Position numbers and translations under genes: made by a program | Shown: one piece after another, positions 1 to 11,028 of the stretch | Layout: each line of letters starts with the position of its first letter | How positions within the stretch are numbered: the stretch's first letter is position 1 | Assembly: GCF_000340565.2 (NCBI RefSeq) | Contig: NZ_CP007203.1 | Location: 784,297 to 848,296, forward strand | Reading direction: 5' to 3' | DNA length: 64,000 nucleotides | DNA from: Nodularia spumigena CCY9414 | Lineage (GTDB): Bacteria; Cyanobacteriota; Cyanobacteriia; Cyanobacteriales; Nostocaceae | The notes under the pieces: generated by a model | Told to the model about the DNA's origin: nothing | The model's input: only the letters and a program-made list of their open reading frames with translations | Database searches by the model: none

Positions 1-1
1 A

Positions 2-286
2 TATGTCCCGAATAATGACCAAACTTACTTCTTAGGTTCAGCAGATCGCAACCCTGATAATATTATCCATGCAGGTTTAGCAACGATTAAACTAGGAGTA
101 ATCAATGCTACTTTTGAAGATGATCAAAACGGTGGGGATTTGAGTTATGACGATGTACAACTCCAAGTCAATGGTGCTATTAGTACTAACCCACAATCTA
201 TACCAGAACCAAATACTGTTTTAGGTGTTTTGTTTGCAGGTGGAGTGGGAATTTCTAAATTAAAGTTCAGCAAAAAAGCTTGTTAA
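2..286 (+). CDS. PEP-CTERM sorting-domain protein, 3' end only
   Basis: This is the C-terminal 94 codons of a gene that begins before the window; the frame is open from base 2 to the TAA at 284-286. The segment FEDDQNGGDLSYDDVQLQV resembles the acidic Ca-binding-like end of DUF4114 domains. It is followed by a classic PEP-CTERM tail: IPEPNT, then a short hydrophobic stretch (VLGVLFAGGVGI) and a basic end (KLKFSKKAC). Proteins with this tail are exported and processed by an exosortase/archaeosortase-like enzyme. This suggests a secreted or surface-anchored protein. Its full architecture is outside the window. Confidence 0.75.
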   Translation, partial: YVPNNDQTYFLGSADRNPDNIIHAGLATIKLGVINATFEDDQNGGDLSYDDVQLQVNGAISTNPQSIPEPNTVLGVLFAGGVGISKLKFSKKAC

Positions 287-373
287 CTCCTTACAGATAA
301 AGCCTGTAAAATTAGGGATTTAAGCAGCCGAATTGTGGGAATTAATGCAACGGAAAATGCTATCTGCTATTTT

Positions 374-2818
374 TCAGACTGTATTAGTGTCACTATGTAG
401 GATGTGCTTTTTAGCATCGATAACCAGATAAATTGCCCAAATAGCCATCGCCCGTAGATAAGTACTAGCACGGAAAGTCCCAGATGCGGTGATAGCTTCC
501 GGTGTGCGGAATTGTAAGCCATTGTGATAAATTTGCTGGACTACAGCGCCTGTTAACTTCAATGCTTCATCCTGCATTCCCATTTGTACAAGAAAAGCCG
601 CCAATCCAAAATTAATCCCTGTCCAGACTTCCAGAGGATGGGTAGCATTGGGGTTTTCTGCTGAACCATCAGGACGCACACCGTTAGCCGCGCCAAACTC
701 ACCGTTACAAAACTTAACAAAGCAAGCATGATAAACAGTTTGTAAAGCAGATAAAGCGCGATCGCTTGGTACAATATCAGGCAATCCCAATAAACGCGCA
801 TAGAATTGTCCACACAATTGATCCGCCATCACCACATCAGAACCACTCTCACTATCCAAGCGGAAATACTGACCATTCCAGAGCTTTTCTTGATAAATAG
901 TACGCGACTGCGCCAACCAAACCCGATACCTCTGTCCTAACTCCTCTGTGTCCTCTGCGCCTCTGTGGTTCGTTAATAAAATATCACTAATTGCGATCGC
1001 AGCTTCTAAAGCCGCTAACCACAACCCGCCACAATAAGCACTCACCCCCTGTAACCGCCAATCATCAAAAGTTTGGTCAGGTGCGCCAGAATTCTCAGGA
1101 ATCCCATCACCGTCTAAATCAAAGCTTTTCAGATAGTCGAGAGTTTGCACAATTCCCGCCCAACAATCTGCCAAAAACTGGACATCATCAGCACCAGTTA
1201 GCAGAAAATCTCGGTATACCTGCAAGACAAAATCACTACCCAAATCCTTCCACAAATTGCAATCTTGATAGCAGGTATAATTTGTTTTTTCCCAAACGTG
1301 TTCATTCGGTGCGCCTAAATCGTGGGGTGTTGCACCTGCAACTTTACGAACTGCGGTTGTGGTATCCGCCCCGATGGTATAATAATAGCCTATGACACGC
1401 TGGTGATTATCACTATGGGGAATTGCTCTGGCAAAGGCGCGAATTACTGATTTTTCCAGTTCCGGGAACAAGTGCAGTAGCCCAAAAGAACCATATAACC
1501 GCACATCGAGACTTTCGTACCAACGATAATCTAAGCATTCCAGGACGGCAAATTGCCCAATGGGGTCAAGTTCTGAGGCTGCACTCCAGAGAGTTCCACC
1601 GCTTGTGAGGTCATATAGCTCATTAAATAAAGCCATTTTAAACCAGTCGGGTAAATCTTCTCTGTCAATAATCGGCTGTTGCCAATTTTCTATATTTTTA
1701 TACCAAGTTTGATATTGAGTCAGGGCTGTAGAGGCGATCGCCCAAGCATGATCACCACCACGCCCAAAAAAGTCAGTATATCTGCGGTAATAATTAATTC
1801 CGGCTGCAAATTCTGTTACCGGAAAATCCCAAGACAGGACAAAAGGAATGGCTAAAGTTTCCCCTGGTTGGAGAGTGAAACGCAGGGCGATCGCTACCCC
1901 GATTTGTGTATTTTCTAACGCGGGAGTAGCATCTTGATAATTAGTTAAAGAACCATCAGCAGCAAAGGTTTCCCACACATCTGCCCCAGTACCAGCAGGA
2001 TTCCAGCAAGTATTATAAAATACTTTAAACTGGGGATGTTTGATAGTCGCAATACACCAACTACCATCGCCTTCTGCTACTGAGTCATCATCAACAACTC
2101 GGCTACAAAAACAACTAAAGTTTTCTGTATTTTCTGTGATACAATTATAATTATCTTGACTATCGCCTAAACGTGGCTGATATTCATAAACCGGACTACC
2201 ATCATCCCGTATCCGCACTTCTGGAGACTTGAGCGCATTAGTAAACCAGCCCACCATATTTTGCCAAGTCAGCATAATACTCAGCGTAATCGGTGCATTT
2301 GTGGGGTTATGAGCCTTCCAGTTAAACACCGCCACCGGATAGCTAGATTCTTGATAATTTTCTGCCCAAATTGGGGAAAACTGCTCACAGGTTAACTGTG
2401 CTTGCAAGACATTTTCGTAGACAAACCAGCTACGAGGATATAAGGCGTGATAAGTTCCTGTTGACTGTGTAGCTGTAGATGCTGGATACCATTTCCAAGC
2501 TGAGAGACTACCATTTTCTGGCGCTTCTGTAGCCAAAGCATAAGCTTGAGCCGATGTCCCATCAGATTCAAATACACTAAATTGACAAGCGGGGATATTT
2601 TGAAACGTATGTTCACCGCCGTCAATGTGCCACAGATTAAAGTCTCCTCGTGAAGAACGACCGATACAACCCGCACCAAAGCCACCTAAAGGCATACCGT
2701 GCCAAGGGCCATCATCAATATTACTAGCGTAGCGAACAGTGTAGGGCTTGTCCCAGCCTAAACCGATGGGACGGCTCCAAGTGCAAGAGGGAATTACGGT
2801 GGAGTGCGGTTTTGTCAT
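374..2818 (-). CDS. GH116 family glycoside hydrolase (GBA2-like beta-glucosidase/glucosylceramidase)
   Basis: The 814-residue protein matches the length and layout of the GH116 family (bile acid beta-glucosidase/non-lysosomal glucosylceramidase). The N-terminal beta domain contains the family hallmark MPLGGFGAGCIGRSSRGDF near residues 42-60. The (alpha/alpha)6 catalytic domain contains FNELYDLTSGGTLW, with E400 as the expected nucleophile, and GAPDQTFDDW, with D581 as the expected acid/base. These assignments follow the family and were not tested by alignment. No signal peptide is visible, so it is probably cytosolic. The substrate is unknown; a glucoside or glucosylated lipid is likely. It is a single gene with its promoter in the repeat-bearing spacer toward rpiA. 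Confidence 0.85.
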   Translation of the reverse strand: MTKPHSTVIPSCTWSRPIGLGWDKPYTVRYASNIDDGPWHGMPLGGFGAGCIGRSSRGDFNLWHIDGGEHTFQNIPACQFSVFESDGTSAQAYALATEAPENGSLSAWKWYPASTATQSTGTYHALYPRSWFVYENVLQAQLTCEQFSPIWAENYQESSYPVAVFNWKAHNPTNAPITLSIMLTWQNMVGWFTNALKSPEVRIRDDGSPVYEYQPRLGDSQDNYNCITENTENFSCFCSRVVDDDSVAEGDGSWCIATIKHPQFKVFYNTCWNPAGTGADVWETFAADGSLTNYQDATPALENTQIGVAIALRFTLQPGETLAIPFVLSWDFPVTEFAAGINYYRRYTDFFGRGGDHAWAIASTALTQYQTWYKNIENWQQPIIDREDLPDWFKMALFNELYDLTSGGTLWSAASELDPIGQFAVLECLDYRWYESLDVRLYGSFGLLHLFPELEKSVIRAFARAIPHSDNHQRVIGYYYTIGADTTTAVRKVAGATPHDLGAPNEHVWEKTNYTCYQDCNLWKDLGSDFVLQVYRDFLLTGADDVQFLADCWAGIVQTLDYLKSFDLDGDGIPENSGAPDQTFDDWRLQGVSAYCGGLWLAALEAAIAISDILLTNHRGAEDTEELGQRYRVWLAQSRTIYQEKLWNGQYFRLDSESGSDVVMADQLCGQFYARLLGLPDIVPSDRALSALQTVYHACFVKFCNGEFGAANGVRPDGSAENPNATHPLEVWTGINFGLAAFLVQMGMQDEALKLTGAVVQQIYHNGLQFRTPEAITASGTFRASTYLRAMAIWAIYLVIDAKKHILHSDTNTV

Positions 2819-3158
2819 CGCCTAATTTTACAACGTGCGGTTACGGTATTTAACTGTAATTTATATAGAAATCCGGTGCGATTTATCAAAAAAATTAACT
2901 GTGACAGAGCTAATTTTGTGCATAAGCATATAGGATATAGGACTTAGGCAAATTTATGGGAAAACGTTCGCGTAGCGTGCGCGTAGCGCATACCACAGAG
3001 GCACAGAGTACACCGAGTCAAGAGGGTTTAAGAGAGTTTTTGCGTAAGTTCTAGCATAAATATTGTGGGGTGAACTACTGGTTCCCCCAGAACAGGCAAG
3101 ATGCCTGTTCCACAAAAGAGATGGGGAGATGAGCAAAATTTTCACCCAGTTCCCAGTC
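2819..3158. other. Intergenic region between rpiA and the GH116 gene
   Basis: The 340 bases hold no convincing gene. The region contains a degenerate MITE-like element (listed separately) with palindromic GCGTAGCGTGCGCGTAGCGC-type sequence, and a short inverted repeat around 3083-3114 (GAACAGGCAAGATGCCTGTTC). A 63-residue reading frame here is built largely from repeat DNA and is not called as a gene. Confidence 0.6.
2939..3052. repeat. Degenerate MITE-like element with terminal inverted repeats
   Basis: The left end AGGACTTAGGCA (2939-2950) and right end TGCGTAAGTTCT (3041-3052) are inverted repeats matching at 10 of 12 positions. The same terminal sequence, without mismatches, bounds the larger element at 16511-16832. 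The interior has GCGTAGCG palindromes and a CAGAGGCACAGAG stretch typical of Nostocales repeats. It encodes no transposase, so any movement would have needed an enzyme in trans. Confidence 0.5.
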
Positions 3159-3869
3159 TTACAGTTGACGTACTAAGGGCTGACCGTCTATAACTTCGCC
3201 TACTAGAACTACATCTACACAATTGACGAAGATGCCGTTTTCTAAAACACCAGGAATATTATTCAGTGTTTTCTCTAGGTTAACAGGGTCATCAATAGAG
3301 TCAAATCTGACATCTAATACAAAGTTACCTTGGTCGGTAATTACTGGACCGGCTTTTCTCACACCCATGCGGAGTTCTGGTTTACCGCCGAGTTTTTTAA
3401 TGGCGTTGGTAACAGGGGTAATGGCCATAGGTATCACTTCTACAGGTACGGCAAAAGTAGAACCCAAGCGCTCGACTAATTTACCACTATCAACCACGAC
3501 GATAAATTGCTCTGCTAAGTAATCTACTACTTTTTCGCGGGTATGTGCCGCACCACCGCCTTTGATTAAATTCTTCTGGGGGTCAACTTCATCAGCCCCA
3601 TCAATGGCAATATCAATGTGGTCAACAGCATCTAAGGTGGTCAGAGGTACGCCGTATTCTTTCGCCAGCACTTCTGATTGAAAAGAGGTAGGAATACCCA
3701 CTATATCTTTAAGTTCACCGGATTTGATGCGATCGCCTAAAAACTGAATTGTATAAGCTGTAGTTGACCCTGTACCCAAACCGACAATCGACCCTGATTT
3801 TACCAGAGCCGCCGCCGCCTTGCCAACTTCTTGCTTCATTAACTTTACTGGGTCTGCTGTTGCGCTCAT
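3159..3869 (-). CDS. rpiA: Ribose-5-phosphate isomerase A
   Basis: The enzyme interconverts ribose-5-phosphate and ribulose-5-phosphate in the Calvin cycle and pentose phosphate pathway, in the cytosol. At 236 residues it has the usual RpiA length. The phosphate-binding loop GLGTGSTT lies near residues 31-38. The active-site segments DGADEVD (about 90-96) and [11 protein letters not shown] (about 103-113, including the catalytic glutamate) are intact. It is transcribed as a single gene, opposite to the SLH gene, across a 606-base divergent spacer. Assignment is secure. Confidence 0.97.
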   Translation of the reverse strand: MSATADPVKLMKQEVGKAAAALVKSGSIVGLGTGSTTAYTIQFLGDRIKSGELKDIVGIPTSFQSEVLAKEYGVPLTTLDAVDHIDIAIDGADEVDPQKNLIKGGGAAHTREKVVDYLAEQFIVVVDSGKLVERLGSTFAVPVEVIPMAITPVTNAIKKLGGKPELRMGVRKAGPVITDQGNFVLDVRFDSIDDPVNLEKTLNNIPGVLENGIFVNCVDVVLVGEVIDGQPLVRQL

Positions 3870-4475
3870 CCCAAAACTCCTGAAATATTGACTAAATGCT
3901 CTATCACGGCCGACTATACTACATCCTCGGCAATTCCTAATTCACTCACCCAAAATTTCTCATTATTTCCGCAAAATACCAGATTTACCAACGACACAAC
4001 CGCATAAAAGCAGTTAGGTTATAATATTTGTCTGGCTTCAATATCAAATTTAATACCACGTAAAATTATTTTGAATCTCGTTATAATGATTACTTGATTT
4101 CAATCGTGCATCTTCAGTGATAAATTCTTACCCCCCTACTGTGAGGGTTTATTCTGTAGTGACTATAAAACTAACTTGACATTTGAAATTAGGAAAATTT
4201 TAGATTTAATCTGAACACTAATAATCTGAAATGTACCAATAAAGTTAGTTAATATAGACTATGCAGGCTGAATCAAAAAAGAGCTAGCTTGATTAAATTC
4301 AAATTAGCAAAAATTGCCCACCCACATAATTAGTGAGACATGATTTATTAACTAAAAACCGTCAGATTACTTCTTTACCTAATAATGGCAACTTTGTCAA
4401 GCGAAAACGCGTCAATCAGTTCAAGTCAATATTCTGAGCATCACCCACCAAGGTGAGTCTCTCATTTGCTTGTAG
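3870..4475. promoter_or_regulatory. Long divergent spacer between rpiA and the SLH gene
   Basis: This 606-base AT-rich region must contain promoters for both rpiA (leftward) and the SLH gene (rightward). I see no RNA gene, no strong hairpin terminator and no convincing small ORF. Confidence 0.45.
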
Positions 4476-5201
4476 ATGCAAAGTAGCAAAATCAAAATCA
4501 TGAACAATATGCGAAAGTTGCTAAGTACTCTTTCCTTAGTATTACTACTGCAAAACTTGCCATTAAGTGTTGCTAAAGCGCTAGAACCAAGTGAAAAATT
4601 GCATTCTGAAGAAATTCAACAGGTAATTACAGCTAAGTTAATGACGAATTCACCTGATGGAAACTTTTATCCAGAAAGGATGATTAGTCGTGCAGAATTA
4701 GCTGCCATTTTGGTGAAAGCATTTAACCTAGAGCAACGCGAAGCTGTTAAACAACAAGAGTCGAAAACCGTGCCAGATGTTCCCCGTTCCCATTGGGCAT
4801 TTAATGATATTCAGACAGTTCTTAAAACTGACATTATGAAAGGATATCGAGGCAATTTATTCTTTCCTAATCAAAGAGTAACAAGGGCAGAAGGTATGGC
4901 GATTTTTGCCCAAGCTTATGGTGTATTTCAATTTGGTGATAGTACCGTAAATGAAATACTTGAGCCGCATCCAGATGCAGTATCAATTCCAGTATGGGCC
5001 AGAAGAGCGATCGCCACAGTAGTTGCTGAAGGATTTATTAACACAGATGCCCAAAATAACATTTCCCCATTACGCCCCATGACCCGTGGAGACATGGCTT
5101 ATTTATTGAGTCAATATTTACAAAGACAGCAGCCACAACCAGAAATGCCATTAGTGGGGAGTGGGGAGAAGAAGCAGGGGAGTGTGGGGAGTGGTCCGTA
5201 A
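4476..5201 (+). CDS. SLH-domain (S-layer homology) exported protein
   Basis: A 241-residue protein with an N-terminal signal peptide. If translation begins at the internal ATG at 4509, the mature signal (MRKLLSTLSLVLLLQNL..) starts directly; the first ATG at 4476 adds 11 residues. Two SLH-like segments follow: FYPERMISRAELAAILVKAF near 68-87 and FFPNQRVTRAEGMAIFAQAY near 129-148, with a third weaker one near 190-215 (RPMTRGDMAYLLSQYL). Such domains bind cell-wall polymers. The last 15 or so residues (GSGEKKQGSVGSGP) are encoded by GTGGGGAG-type low-complexity DNA common between genes here, so the native C-terminus may have been extended by repeat DNA. Confidence 0.8.
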   Translation: MQSSKIKIMNNMRKLLSTLSLVLLLQNLPLSVAKALEPSEKLHSEEIQQVITAKLMTNSPDGNFYPERMISRAELAAILVKAFNLEQREAVKQQESKTVPDVPRSHWAFNDIQTVLKTDIMKGYRGNLFFPNQRVTRAEGMAIFAQAYGVFQFGDSTVNEILEPHPDAVSIPVWARRAIATVVAEGFINTDAQNNISPLRPMTRGDMAYLLSQYLQRQQPQPEMPLVGSGEKKQGSVGSGP

Positions 5202-5243
5202 AGAATTTTGGATTTTGGAGAAAGCGATTTTAGATTGCAGTCT

Positions 5244-5271
5244 AATCTAAAATCTAAAATCTAAAATCTAA
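5244..5271. repeat. Short tandem heptamer repeat (4 x AATCTAA)
   Basis: Four exact consecutive copies of the 7-base unit AATCTAA lie in the SLH-dxs spacer, followed by a partial fifth. This matches the short tandemly repeated repetitive (STRR) heptamers known from heterocystous cyanobacteria. Function is unknown; copy number is expected to vary between strains. Confidence 0.8.
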
Positions 5272-5369
5272 AATTGATTGACCAATGACTAAATAATTAT
5301 CGAGGCATCCCCACCGTGGGAAAATCAAAGAATGTTAGAAGTAGAGTTTAGAGAGGAACACCCTATAAT

Positions 5370-7277
5370 ATGCATCTGAGTGAAATCACACATCCTAACC
5401 AGTTGCATGGTTTGTCGATCCCACAATTGCAACAAATCGCCCATCAGATTCGACAAAAGCACCTACAAACCGTAGCCACAAGTGGGGGACATCTCGGCCC
5501 TGGGTTGGGAGTTGTAGAGTTAACAATAGGACTTTACCAGACACTGGATTTGGATCGGGATAAAGTCATTTGGGATGTGGGACATCAAGCTTATCCCCAC
5601 AAACTGCTGACAGGACGCTACAACGACTTTCATACCCTCAGACAAAAAGCCGGCGTTGCTGGTTATCTCAAACGGTGTGAAAGCAAATTCGATCACTTTG
5701 GTGCTGGACACGCTTCAACCAGTATTTCCGCAGCATTGGGTATGGCTTTAGCGGGAGAGTTGAAAGGAGAAAAATTTAAATCAGTAGCCGTAATTGGTGA
5801 TGGTGCTTTAACTGGTGGTATGGCTTTAGAAGCCATCAACCATGCGGGACACTTACCTAAAACAAAACTGCTGGTGGTTCTCAACGACAACGAGATGTCC
5901 ATCTCTCCCAACGTCGGCGCAATTCCTCGCTACCTTAATAAAATGCGCCTCAGCGCACCCGTGCAGTTTATCAAAGATAATTTTCAAGAACAGTTTAAGC
6001 AAATTCCCTTTGTTGGCGAATCTTTGTCTCCCGAACTGGGACGCATCAAAGAAGGAATGAAACGTTTAGCAGTTCCCAAAGTTGGTGCAGTCTTTGAAGA
6101 ACTAGGCTTTACTTATATGGGGCCAGTAGATGGGCATAATTTAGAAGAATTAATTGCCACATTCAACCAAGCACATGAGATGACAGGGCCAGTTTTAGTC
6201 CATGTGATTACAGTTAAAGGTAAAGGCTACGAAATCGCCGAACTCGACAAAGTAGGCTACCATGCCCAAAGCCCATTTAACTTAACCACAGGTAAAGCGG
6301 TTCCCTCAACGAAGCCCAAACCCCCCGCTTACGCCAAAGTTTTTTCCCACACTTTAGTCAAATTGGCGGAACAAAACCCCAAAATTGTGGGCATTACCGC
6401 CGCAATGGCTACGGGAACAGGTTTAGATAAACTCCAAACTAAACTACCCAATCAATATATTGATGTTGGTATTGCGGAACAACACGCTATCACCTTAGCT
6501 GCGGCGATGGCTAGTGAAGGAATGCGTCCTGTAGCGGCTATTTACTCCACCTTCCTTCAACGGGCTTACGACCAGATAGTTCATGATGTTTGTATTCAAA
6601 ACCTACCTGTGTTCTTCTGTTTAGACAGGGCGGGAATTGTTGGTGCTGATGGTCCCACACACCAAGGTATGTATGATATTGCGTATCTGCGCTGTATTCC
6701 CAATCTGGTGATGATGGCACCCAAAGACGAAGCGGAATTGCAACGTATGGTAGTAACTGGCGTTAACCATACAAGTGGACCAATTGCCATGCGTTACCCC
6801 CGTGGTAACGGTTACGGTGTTCCTTTGATGGAAGAAGGCTGGGAACCTTTAGAAATTGGTAAAGCAGAAATTCTGCGTAACGGTGATGATGTGTTACTCA
6901 TCGGTTACGGGACTATGGTATATCCCAGTATGCAAGTTGCGGAAATTCTCAGCGAACATGGCATTGAAGCCACTGTGATTAATGCTCGTTTTGTCAAGCC
7001 TTTGGATACAGAATTAATTTTGCCTTTGGCGAAGCAAATCGGCCGGGTTGTCACTTTGGAAGAAGGTTGTGTAATGGGTGGTTTTGGTTCGGCTGTGGCG
7101 GAAGCATTACTAGATGCAGATGTTGTGGTTCCTGTCAAGCGGATTGGTGTACCAGATATATTGGTAGACCATGCGACACCTGATGAATCTAAGGCGGAAT
7201 TAGGTTTAACGAGTCGTCAAATAGCGGAAAGAGTAATGGCTGCTTTCTTTGCAAAGCAAGCATCTCCTGTTGTCTAG
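5370..7277 (+). CDS. dxs: 1-deoxy-D-xylulose-5-phosphate synthase
   Basis: The first enzyme of the MEP isoprenoid pathway joins pyruvate and glyceraldehyde-3-phosphate with thiamine diphosphate; its products feed carotenoids, phytol and quinones. The 635-residue length is typical. The thiamine-diphosphate motif GDGALTGG begins at residue 143 and continues to [10 protein letters not shown] (172-181). The catalytic glutamate lies in VGIAEQHAI (E370). The C-terminal transketolase domain is complete ([23 protein letters not shown]). A purine-rich GAGAGGAAC lies upstream of the ATG. A bulged hairpin with a T-run follows the gene. Assignment is secure. Confidence 0.98.
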   Translation: MHLSEITHPNQLHGLSIPQLQQIAHQIRQKHLQTVATSGGHLGPGLGVVELTIGLYQTLDLDRDKVIWDVGHQAYPHKLLTGRYNDFHTLRQKAGVAGYLKRCESKFDHFGAGHASTSISAALGMALAGELKGEKFKSVAVIGDGALTGGMALEAINHAGHLPKTKLLVVLNDNEMSISPNVGAIPRYLNKMRLSAPVQFIKDNFQEQFKQIPFVGESLSPELGRIKEGMKRLAVPKVGAVFEELGFTYMGPVDGHNLEELIATFNQAHEMTGPVLVHVITVKGKGYEIAELDKVGYHAQSPFNLTTGKAVPSTKPKPPAYAKVFSHTLVKLAEQNPKIVGITAAMATGTGLDKLQTKLPNQYIDVGIAEQHAITLAAAMASEGMRPVAAIYSTFLQRAYDQIVHDVCIQNLPVFFCLDRAGIVGADGPTHQGMYDIAYLRCIPNLVMMAPKDEAELQRMVVTGVNHTSGPIAMRYPRGNGYGVPLMEEGWEPLEIGKAEILRNGDDVLLIGYGTMVYPSMQVAEILSEHGIEATVINARFVKPLDTELILPLAKQIGRVVTLEEGCVMGGFGSAVAEALLDADVVVPVKRIGVPDILVDHATPDESKAELGLTSRQIAERVMAAFFAKQASPVV

Positions 7278-7342
7278 GGCTAGAACTATTAACTAAAAAT
7301 AACTGGGTTGATTTATGCCTAGTTGTTAAATTATTGAGCAAG

Positions 7343-7369
7343 AAGGGTGGGGATAACTCACCTTTTTTT
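7343..7369 (+). terminator. Rho-independent-type terminator after dxs
   Basis: AAGGGTG (one bulged G) pairs with CACCTT across a GGGATAACT loop and is followed by a run of seven T on the plus strand, 66 bases after the dxs stop codon. Confidence 0.6.
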
Positions 7370-7563
7370 GTGTCATTTATCGGCATTAAGCGGGAAAATT
7401 AGATAATTTCTTTGATGGCAAAAGATAGCGCTCAAATTAGTCTTAGTTTTATAGAGTTTTGAGAAAGTATTAATATTTGAGTCAGTGCAAATTCTGACAA
7501 ACATTTATGAGACCAGATGCACTAGCGTAGCTTATCGTAGATATCGCAACCCAAGGGCAGGAC

Positions 7564-9573
7564 ATGACTGATTTATTAATGACTACCCTCATATCAACAC
7601 CCATTAAAGACCCCGTACCTGTGTTTTTGATGATTTTGGGGATTATGCTCATCGCTCCCCTGTTATTTGAGAAAATTCGGCTACCTGGAATTGTGGGCTT
7701 AATTTTGGCTGGGGTCGTAGTCGGTCCCAATGGGCTGGGATTGTTGGCACGAGATAATACAATTGTGCTACTGGGTACAGTCGGTTTATTATTTCTCATG
7801 TTCATGGCGGGACTGGAAACTAGCCTGGATGACATGAAATATAATGCTGATAAGGCTGTGATCTTTGGCTTGGCTACTTTTCTAGTACCTATGGTATTGG
7901 GTACTGGAGCCATGATGGCTATCGGCTACGATTTATTGCCGGCTGTTTTGGTTGCATCCTGTTTCGCCTCCCATACCCTGCTAGCATTGCCTGTAGCCAG
8001 TAAACTGGGTATTATGCGATCGCAGGTAATGACTACCACTCTGGGAGGGACGTTAATCACTAATATTTTGGCACTTTTAGTGTTAGCGGTGGTGGTAAGA
8101 GCGCATGAAGGCAATTTAACTTTACAGTTTTGGCTATTTCTAATTCCCTCTCTGATTATCTACACCTTCCTGATTCTGTGGGGATTACCTCGCCTGGGAC
8201 GTTGGTTTTTTCAACGCTTTGGACATGACGAAGGGGCAGAGTTTACCTTTGTTTTAGCTAGTTTGTTTGTTGTTTCCTACGCCGCAGAATTAATCCAAAT
8301 TGAACCAATTATTGGGGCTTTTTTAGCTGGAGTTGCGATTACTCAACTGATACCGCAACTTAGCCCTTTAATGAATCGGATTCAATTTATCGGTAATACG
8401 CTGTTTGTGCCATTTTTCCTGATTTCTGTAGGGATGTTGGTTAATCCTATGATTTTAATTCAAGAACCGCGATCGCTTGTAGTATCAGGTGTGATGGTGA
8501 CTGTTGCTCTTGGCTCTAAGTTTATCCCGGCTTGGGGTGCGGGTAAGTTATTTGGCTTCAATTTTGACAATATTATGGTGATGTTTGGGCTATCGGTAGC
8601 TCAAGCTGCTTCTACTCTAGCGGCGATTACTGTTGCTTATAATATCGAGTTGGTTGACCAATTAACTGTAAATGGCACTATCGCCATGATTTTAGTGACT
8701 TGTGTTGCTTCTCCTTGGGTGACAGCGCAATGGGGACAAAAAATTAAGCCCGGAGAAGCGACGACTCAAAACCCGAAGACAGGAACCATTGGCGATCGCG
8801 TTTTAGTCCCAGTTGCTAACCCCAGAACTGAAGATAATCTCCTACAGTTGGCAATTCTCCTGGCAAAATCCGCTAAAGGAACTCTGCTACCCCTCCACAT
8901 TTTACTAGAGCAAAATTCCACTATTTCCCCAGAGGATAAAACCAGACAAAACCAATTATTATCAACTGCGGAAATGATTGCCCATGCTGCTGTTACCAAT
9001 GTTACGCCCATTGGTCGCATTGATGAATCAATTGATAAGGGTATTGCCCGTGTAGCAGAAGAACAACAAGCTAGTGTGATTGTCTGCGGTTGGAAGGGTT
9101 ACTCTACTTATGAGGAAAATTTATTTGGCGGTGTGATTGACAAAATTGTGAATCGCAGTTCTGTACCAGTTTTAGTCAGTCGATTCCCATTACCAATTGA
9201 ACATACAGGGCGCGTCTTTATCGCTTTCACGACTCAACAGACTTACGCTAGTTCTTTTAAGCAAAGTATCGAATTAGCTAAAAGCCTGGCGACGGAACTC
9301 AAAGCCACCTTACAACTATTACACGTTGTAGCAGTCAGAGGTGCAACTGTGGAACTTACTGGTCTTGAACTACCGCCAGATACACCGATTCTCAAGGTGC
9401 GAGGTAATTTTGTCCGCCAAGTTTCTCGGTTACTCAAATCTAATGACCTGCTGGTGTTAAATGGTACTGTTGAACAAAAAACTCAGTTGTTTTCTCTTCT
9501 GGGTCATGCGCCGGAAGCGATCGCTCGTAGTCATCCTCAAGTAGCAATGATTATAGCGTATTTTCCTCAGTAG
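7564..9573 (+). CDS. CPA2-family cation:proton antiporter with C-terminal universal-stress-type domain
   Basis: A 669-residue membrane protein. Residues about 18-395 form a multi-helix sodium/hydrogen exchanger domain (KefB/NapA-like, roughly 12 hydrophobic segments; [20 protein letters not shown] at about 40-60). Residues about 410-660 form a soluble region resembling one or two universal-stress-protein repeats (for example [20 protein letters not shown] and VIVCGWKG). Proteins of this type exchange Na+ or K+ for protons at the plasma or thylakoid membrane. The soluble part probably regulates transport, possibly by nucleotide binding. A GGGCAGG ribosome site lies just before the ATG. mtnA follows after 65 bases, so co-transcription is possible. 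Confidence 0.88.
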   Translation: MTDLLMTTLISTPIKDPVPVFLMILGIMLIAPLLFEKIRLPGIVGLILAGVVVGPNGLGLLARDNTIVLLGTVGLLFLMFMAGLETSLDDMKYNADKAVIFGLATFLVPMVLGTGAMMAIGYDLLPAVLVASCFASHTLLALPVASKLGIMRSQVMTTTLGGTLITNILALLVLAVVVRAHEGNLTLQFWLFLIPSLIIYTFLILWGLPRLGRWFFQRFGHDEGAEFTFVLASLFVVSYAAELIQIEPIIGAFLAGVAITQLIPQLSPLMNRIQFIGNTLFVPFFLISVGMLVNPMILIQEPRSLVVSGVMVTVALGSKFIPAWGAGKLFGFNFDNIMVMFGLSVAQAASTLAAITVAYNIELVDQLTVNGTIAMILVTCVASPWVTAQWGQKIKPGEATTQNPKTGTIGDRVLVPVANPRTEDNLLQLAILLAKSAKGTLLPLHILLEQNSTISPEDKTRQNQLLSTAEMIAHAAVTNVTPIGRIDESIDKGIARVAEEQQASVIVCGWKGYSTYEENLFGGVIDKIVNRSSVPVLVSRFPLPIEHTGRVFIAFTTQQTYASSFKQSIELAKSLATELKATLQLLHVVAVRGATVELTGLELPPDTPILKVRGNFVRQVSRLLKSNDLLVLNGTVEQKTQLFSLLGHAPEAIARSHPQVAMIIAYFPQ

Positions 9574-9638
9574 GAAGTTTCACGCACCAGGCGCACCAGG
9601 CGCAGAGAGTAGGAGTTGAGTTATTTATCTGGTTTTTT

Positions 9639-10682
9639 ATGCTTTATCCTGTTATTTGGCAAAATGATTCGGTTTCTTTGATTGATCAAACTCGTTTACC
9701 TGGTGAGTATACTGTGGTGCAGATTCACCGTAGTGAGGATATGGCACGGGCGATTAAGACGATGATTGTCAGAGGTGCGCCTGCTATTGGGGTGGCTGCT
9801 GCTTATGGTATGTATCTGGGGGCGCGGGAAATTACGGCGGAAAATCACCATGAGTTTTTATCAGGTTTGGAAAGGGTGGCCGAGTTGTTGCGTTCTACTC
9901 GCCCCACAGCAGTTAATTTATTTTGGGCGATTAGCCGGATGATGAAAACTGCTTACGAAAGTTTGGGAACTGTGGCGGAAATTAAAGAGCATCTTTTGCA
10001 AACAGCCCAAGGGATTAATGCTGAGGATTTACAAACCTGTCAGGCGATTGGTGATCATGGTTTGACAGCGTTACCTAGCACTCCTGAAAAGCTGCGGATT
10101 CTGACTCACTGCAATGCTGGGGCGTTGGCTACGGCTGGTTATGGTACGGCTTTGGGTGTTGTCCGTTCTGCGTGGCGGGAAGGGCGTTTAGAACGTGTGT
10201 TTGCTGATGAAACTCGTCCTCGGTTACAAGGGGCAAAACTTACGGCTTGGGAATGTGTTCAAGAAGGTATTCCCGTTACGGTAATTACTGATAGCATGGC
10301 GGCTCATTGTATGAAGCAGGGTTTAATTCATGCTGTAGTTGTGGGTGCTGACCGCATTGCTGCTAATGGTGATACTGCGAATAAAATTGGGACTTATAGT
10401 GTAGCGATCGCAGCTCAAGCCCATCATATCCCTTTCTTTGTGGCAGCTCCTTTTTCTACCGTCGATTTTGCCTTAGCTGATGGTAGCAAAATTCCCATTG
10501 AGGAGCGTCACCCAGAGGAAATCTACCAAGTGGGCGAGACTATGCTGACACCTTCGGGGGTTGATTTTTACAATCCTGCTTTTGATGTTACCCCTGCTGA
10601 GTTAATTACGGCTATAATTACGGAAAATGGGGCATTTACTCCTGGTGAGTTGGCAAAATCTCAGCCTCAGCCAGTCGGTTAA
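9639..10682 (+). CDS. mtnA: Methylthioribose-1-phosphate isomerase
   Basis: This enzyme converts 5-methylthioribose-1-phosphate to 5-methylthioribulose-1-phosphate in the methionine salvage pathway. The 347-residue length is normal. Family signatures are intact: [13 protein letters not shown] (45-57), [18 protein letters not shown] with the expected catalytic Cys158, [17 protein letters not shown] (189-205), and [17 protein letters not shown] with the expected catalytic Asp238. The related eIF2B-alpha subunits lack this combination. It follows the antiporter on the same strand. Confidence 0.96.
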   Translation: MLYPVIWQNDSVSLIDQTRLPGEYTVVQIHRSEDMARAIKTMIVRGAPAIGVAAAYGMYLGAREITAENHHEFLSGLERVAELLRSTRPTAVNLFWAISRMMKTAYESLGTVAEIKEHLLQTAQGINAEDLQTCQAIGDHGLTALPSTPEKLRILTHCNAGALATAGYGTALGVVRSAWREGRLERVFADETRPRLQGAKLTAWECVQEGIPVTVITDSMAAHCMKQGLIHAVVVGADRIAANGDTANKIGTYSVAIAAQAHHIPFFVAAPFSTVDFALADGSKIPIEERHPEEIYQVGETMLTPSGVDFYNPAFDVTPAELITAIITENGAFTPGELAKSQPQPVG

Positions 10683-11028
10683 CAAATTTCCTATATTCAG
10701 CCGCAAACAACTATAAATTTTCGGGTGGGTTACAACAGCGTAACCCACCATGTATAGCAAAAGTCAAAAGTGAAAGACCTGCTGTGACTGGGTTTGAGAC
10801 TTTTCCTATGTCCTAACAACCTTTTTCTTGCTATAACTTCAATGAAATACACCAAGAATTAGTTGAACACAGATGGACACAGATAAACACAGATAAATCC
10901 TGACCTCGGTTAGTTAAGGCGATAAATGCTTTTGTTAACTTTTATTACTGAGTGCAAAAATCTGGATTTGAAGGCTGTAGTTGATTTATATGGGAACCGA
11001 AATCGATAAATTGAGAGTCTGAAAACAT
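10683..11028. other. Intergenic region mtnA-lipoprotein with hairpin
   Basis: A perfect 10-bp inverted repeat GGTGGGTTAC/GTAACCCACC occupies 10724-10749, 40 bases after the mtnA stop. It has no T-run on either side and resembles the dispersed GGTGGGTTAC palindromes common in cyanobacterial genomes. It may end or stabilise the mtnA transcript. Further on is a CACAGATGGACACAGATAAA tandem-like stretch (10865-10895). The remainder upstream of the lipoprotein gene shows nothing I can name. Confidence 0.55.

Noticed and set aside
7482-7913. 143-residue minus-strand ORF
   Set aside because: Shadow of the antiporter membrane domain; low-complexity composition and no ribosome site.
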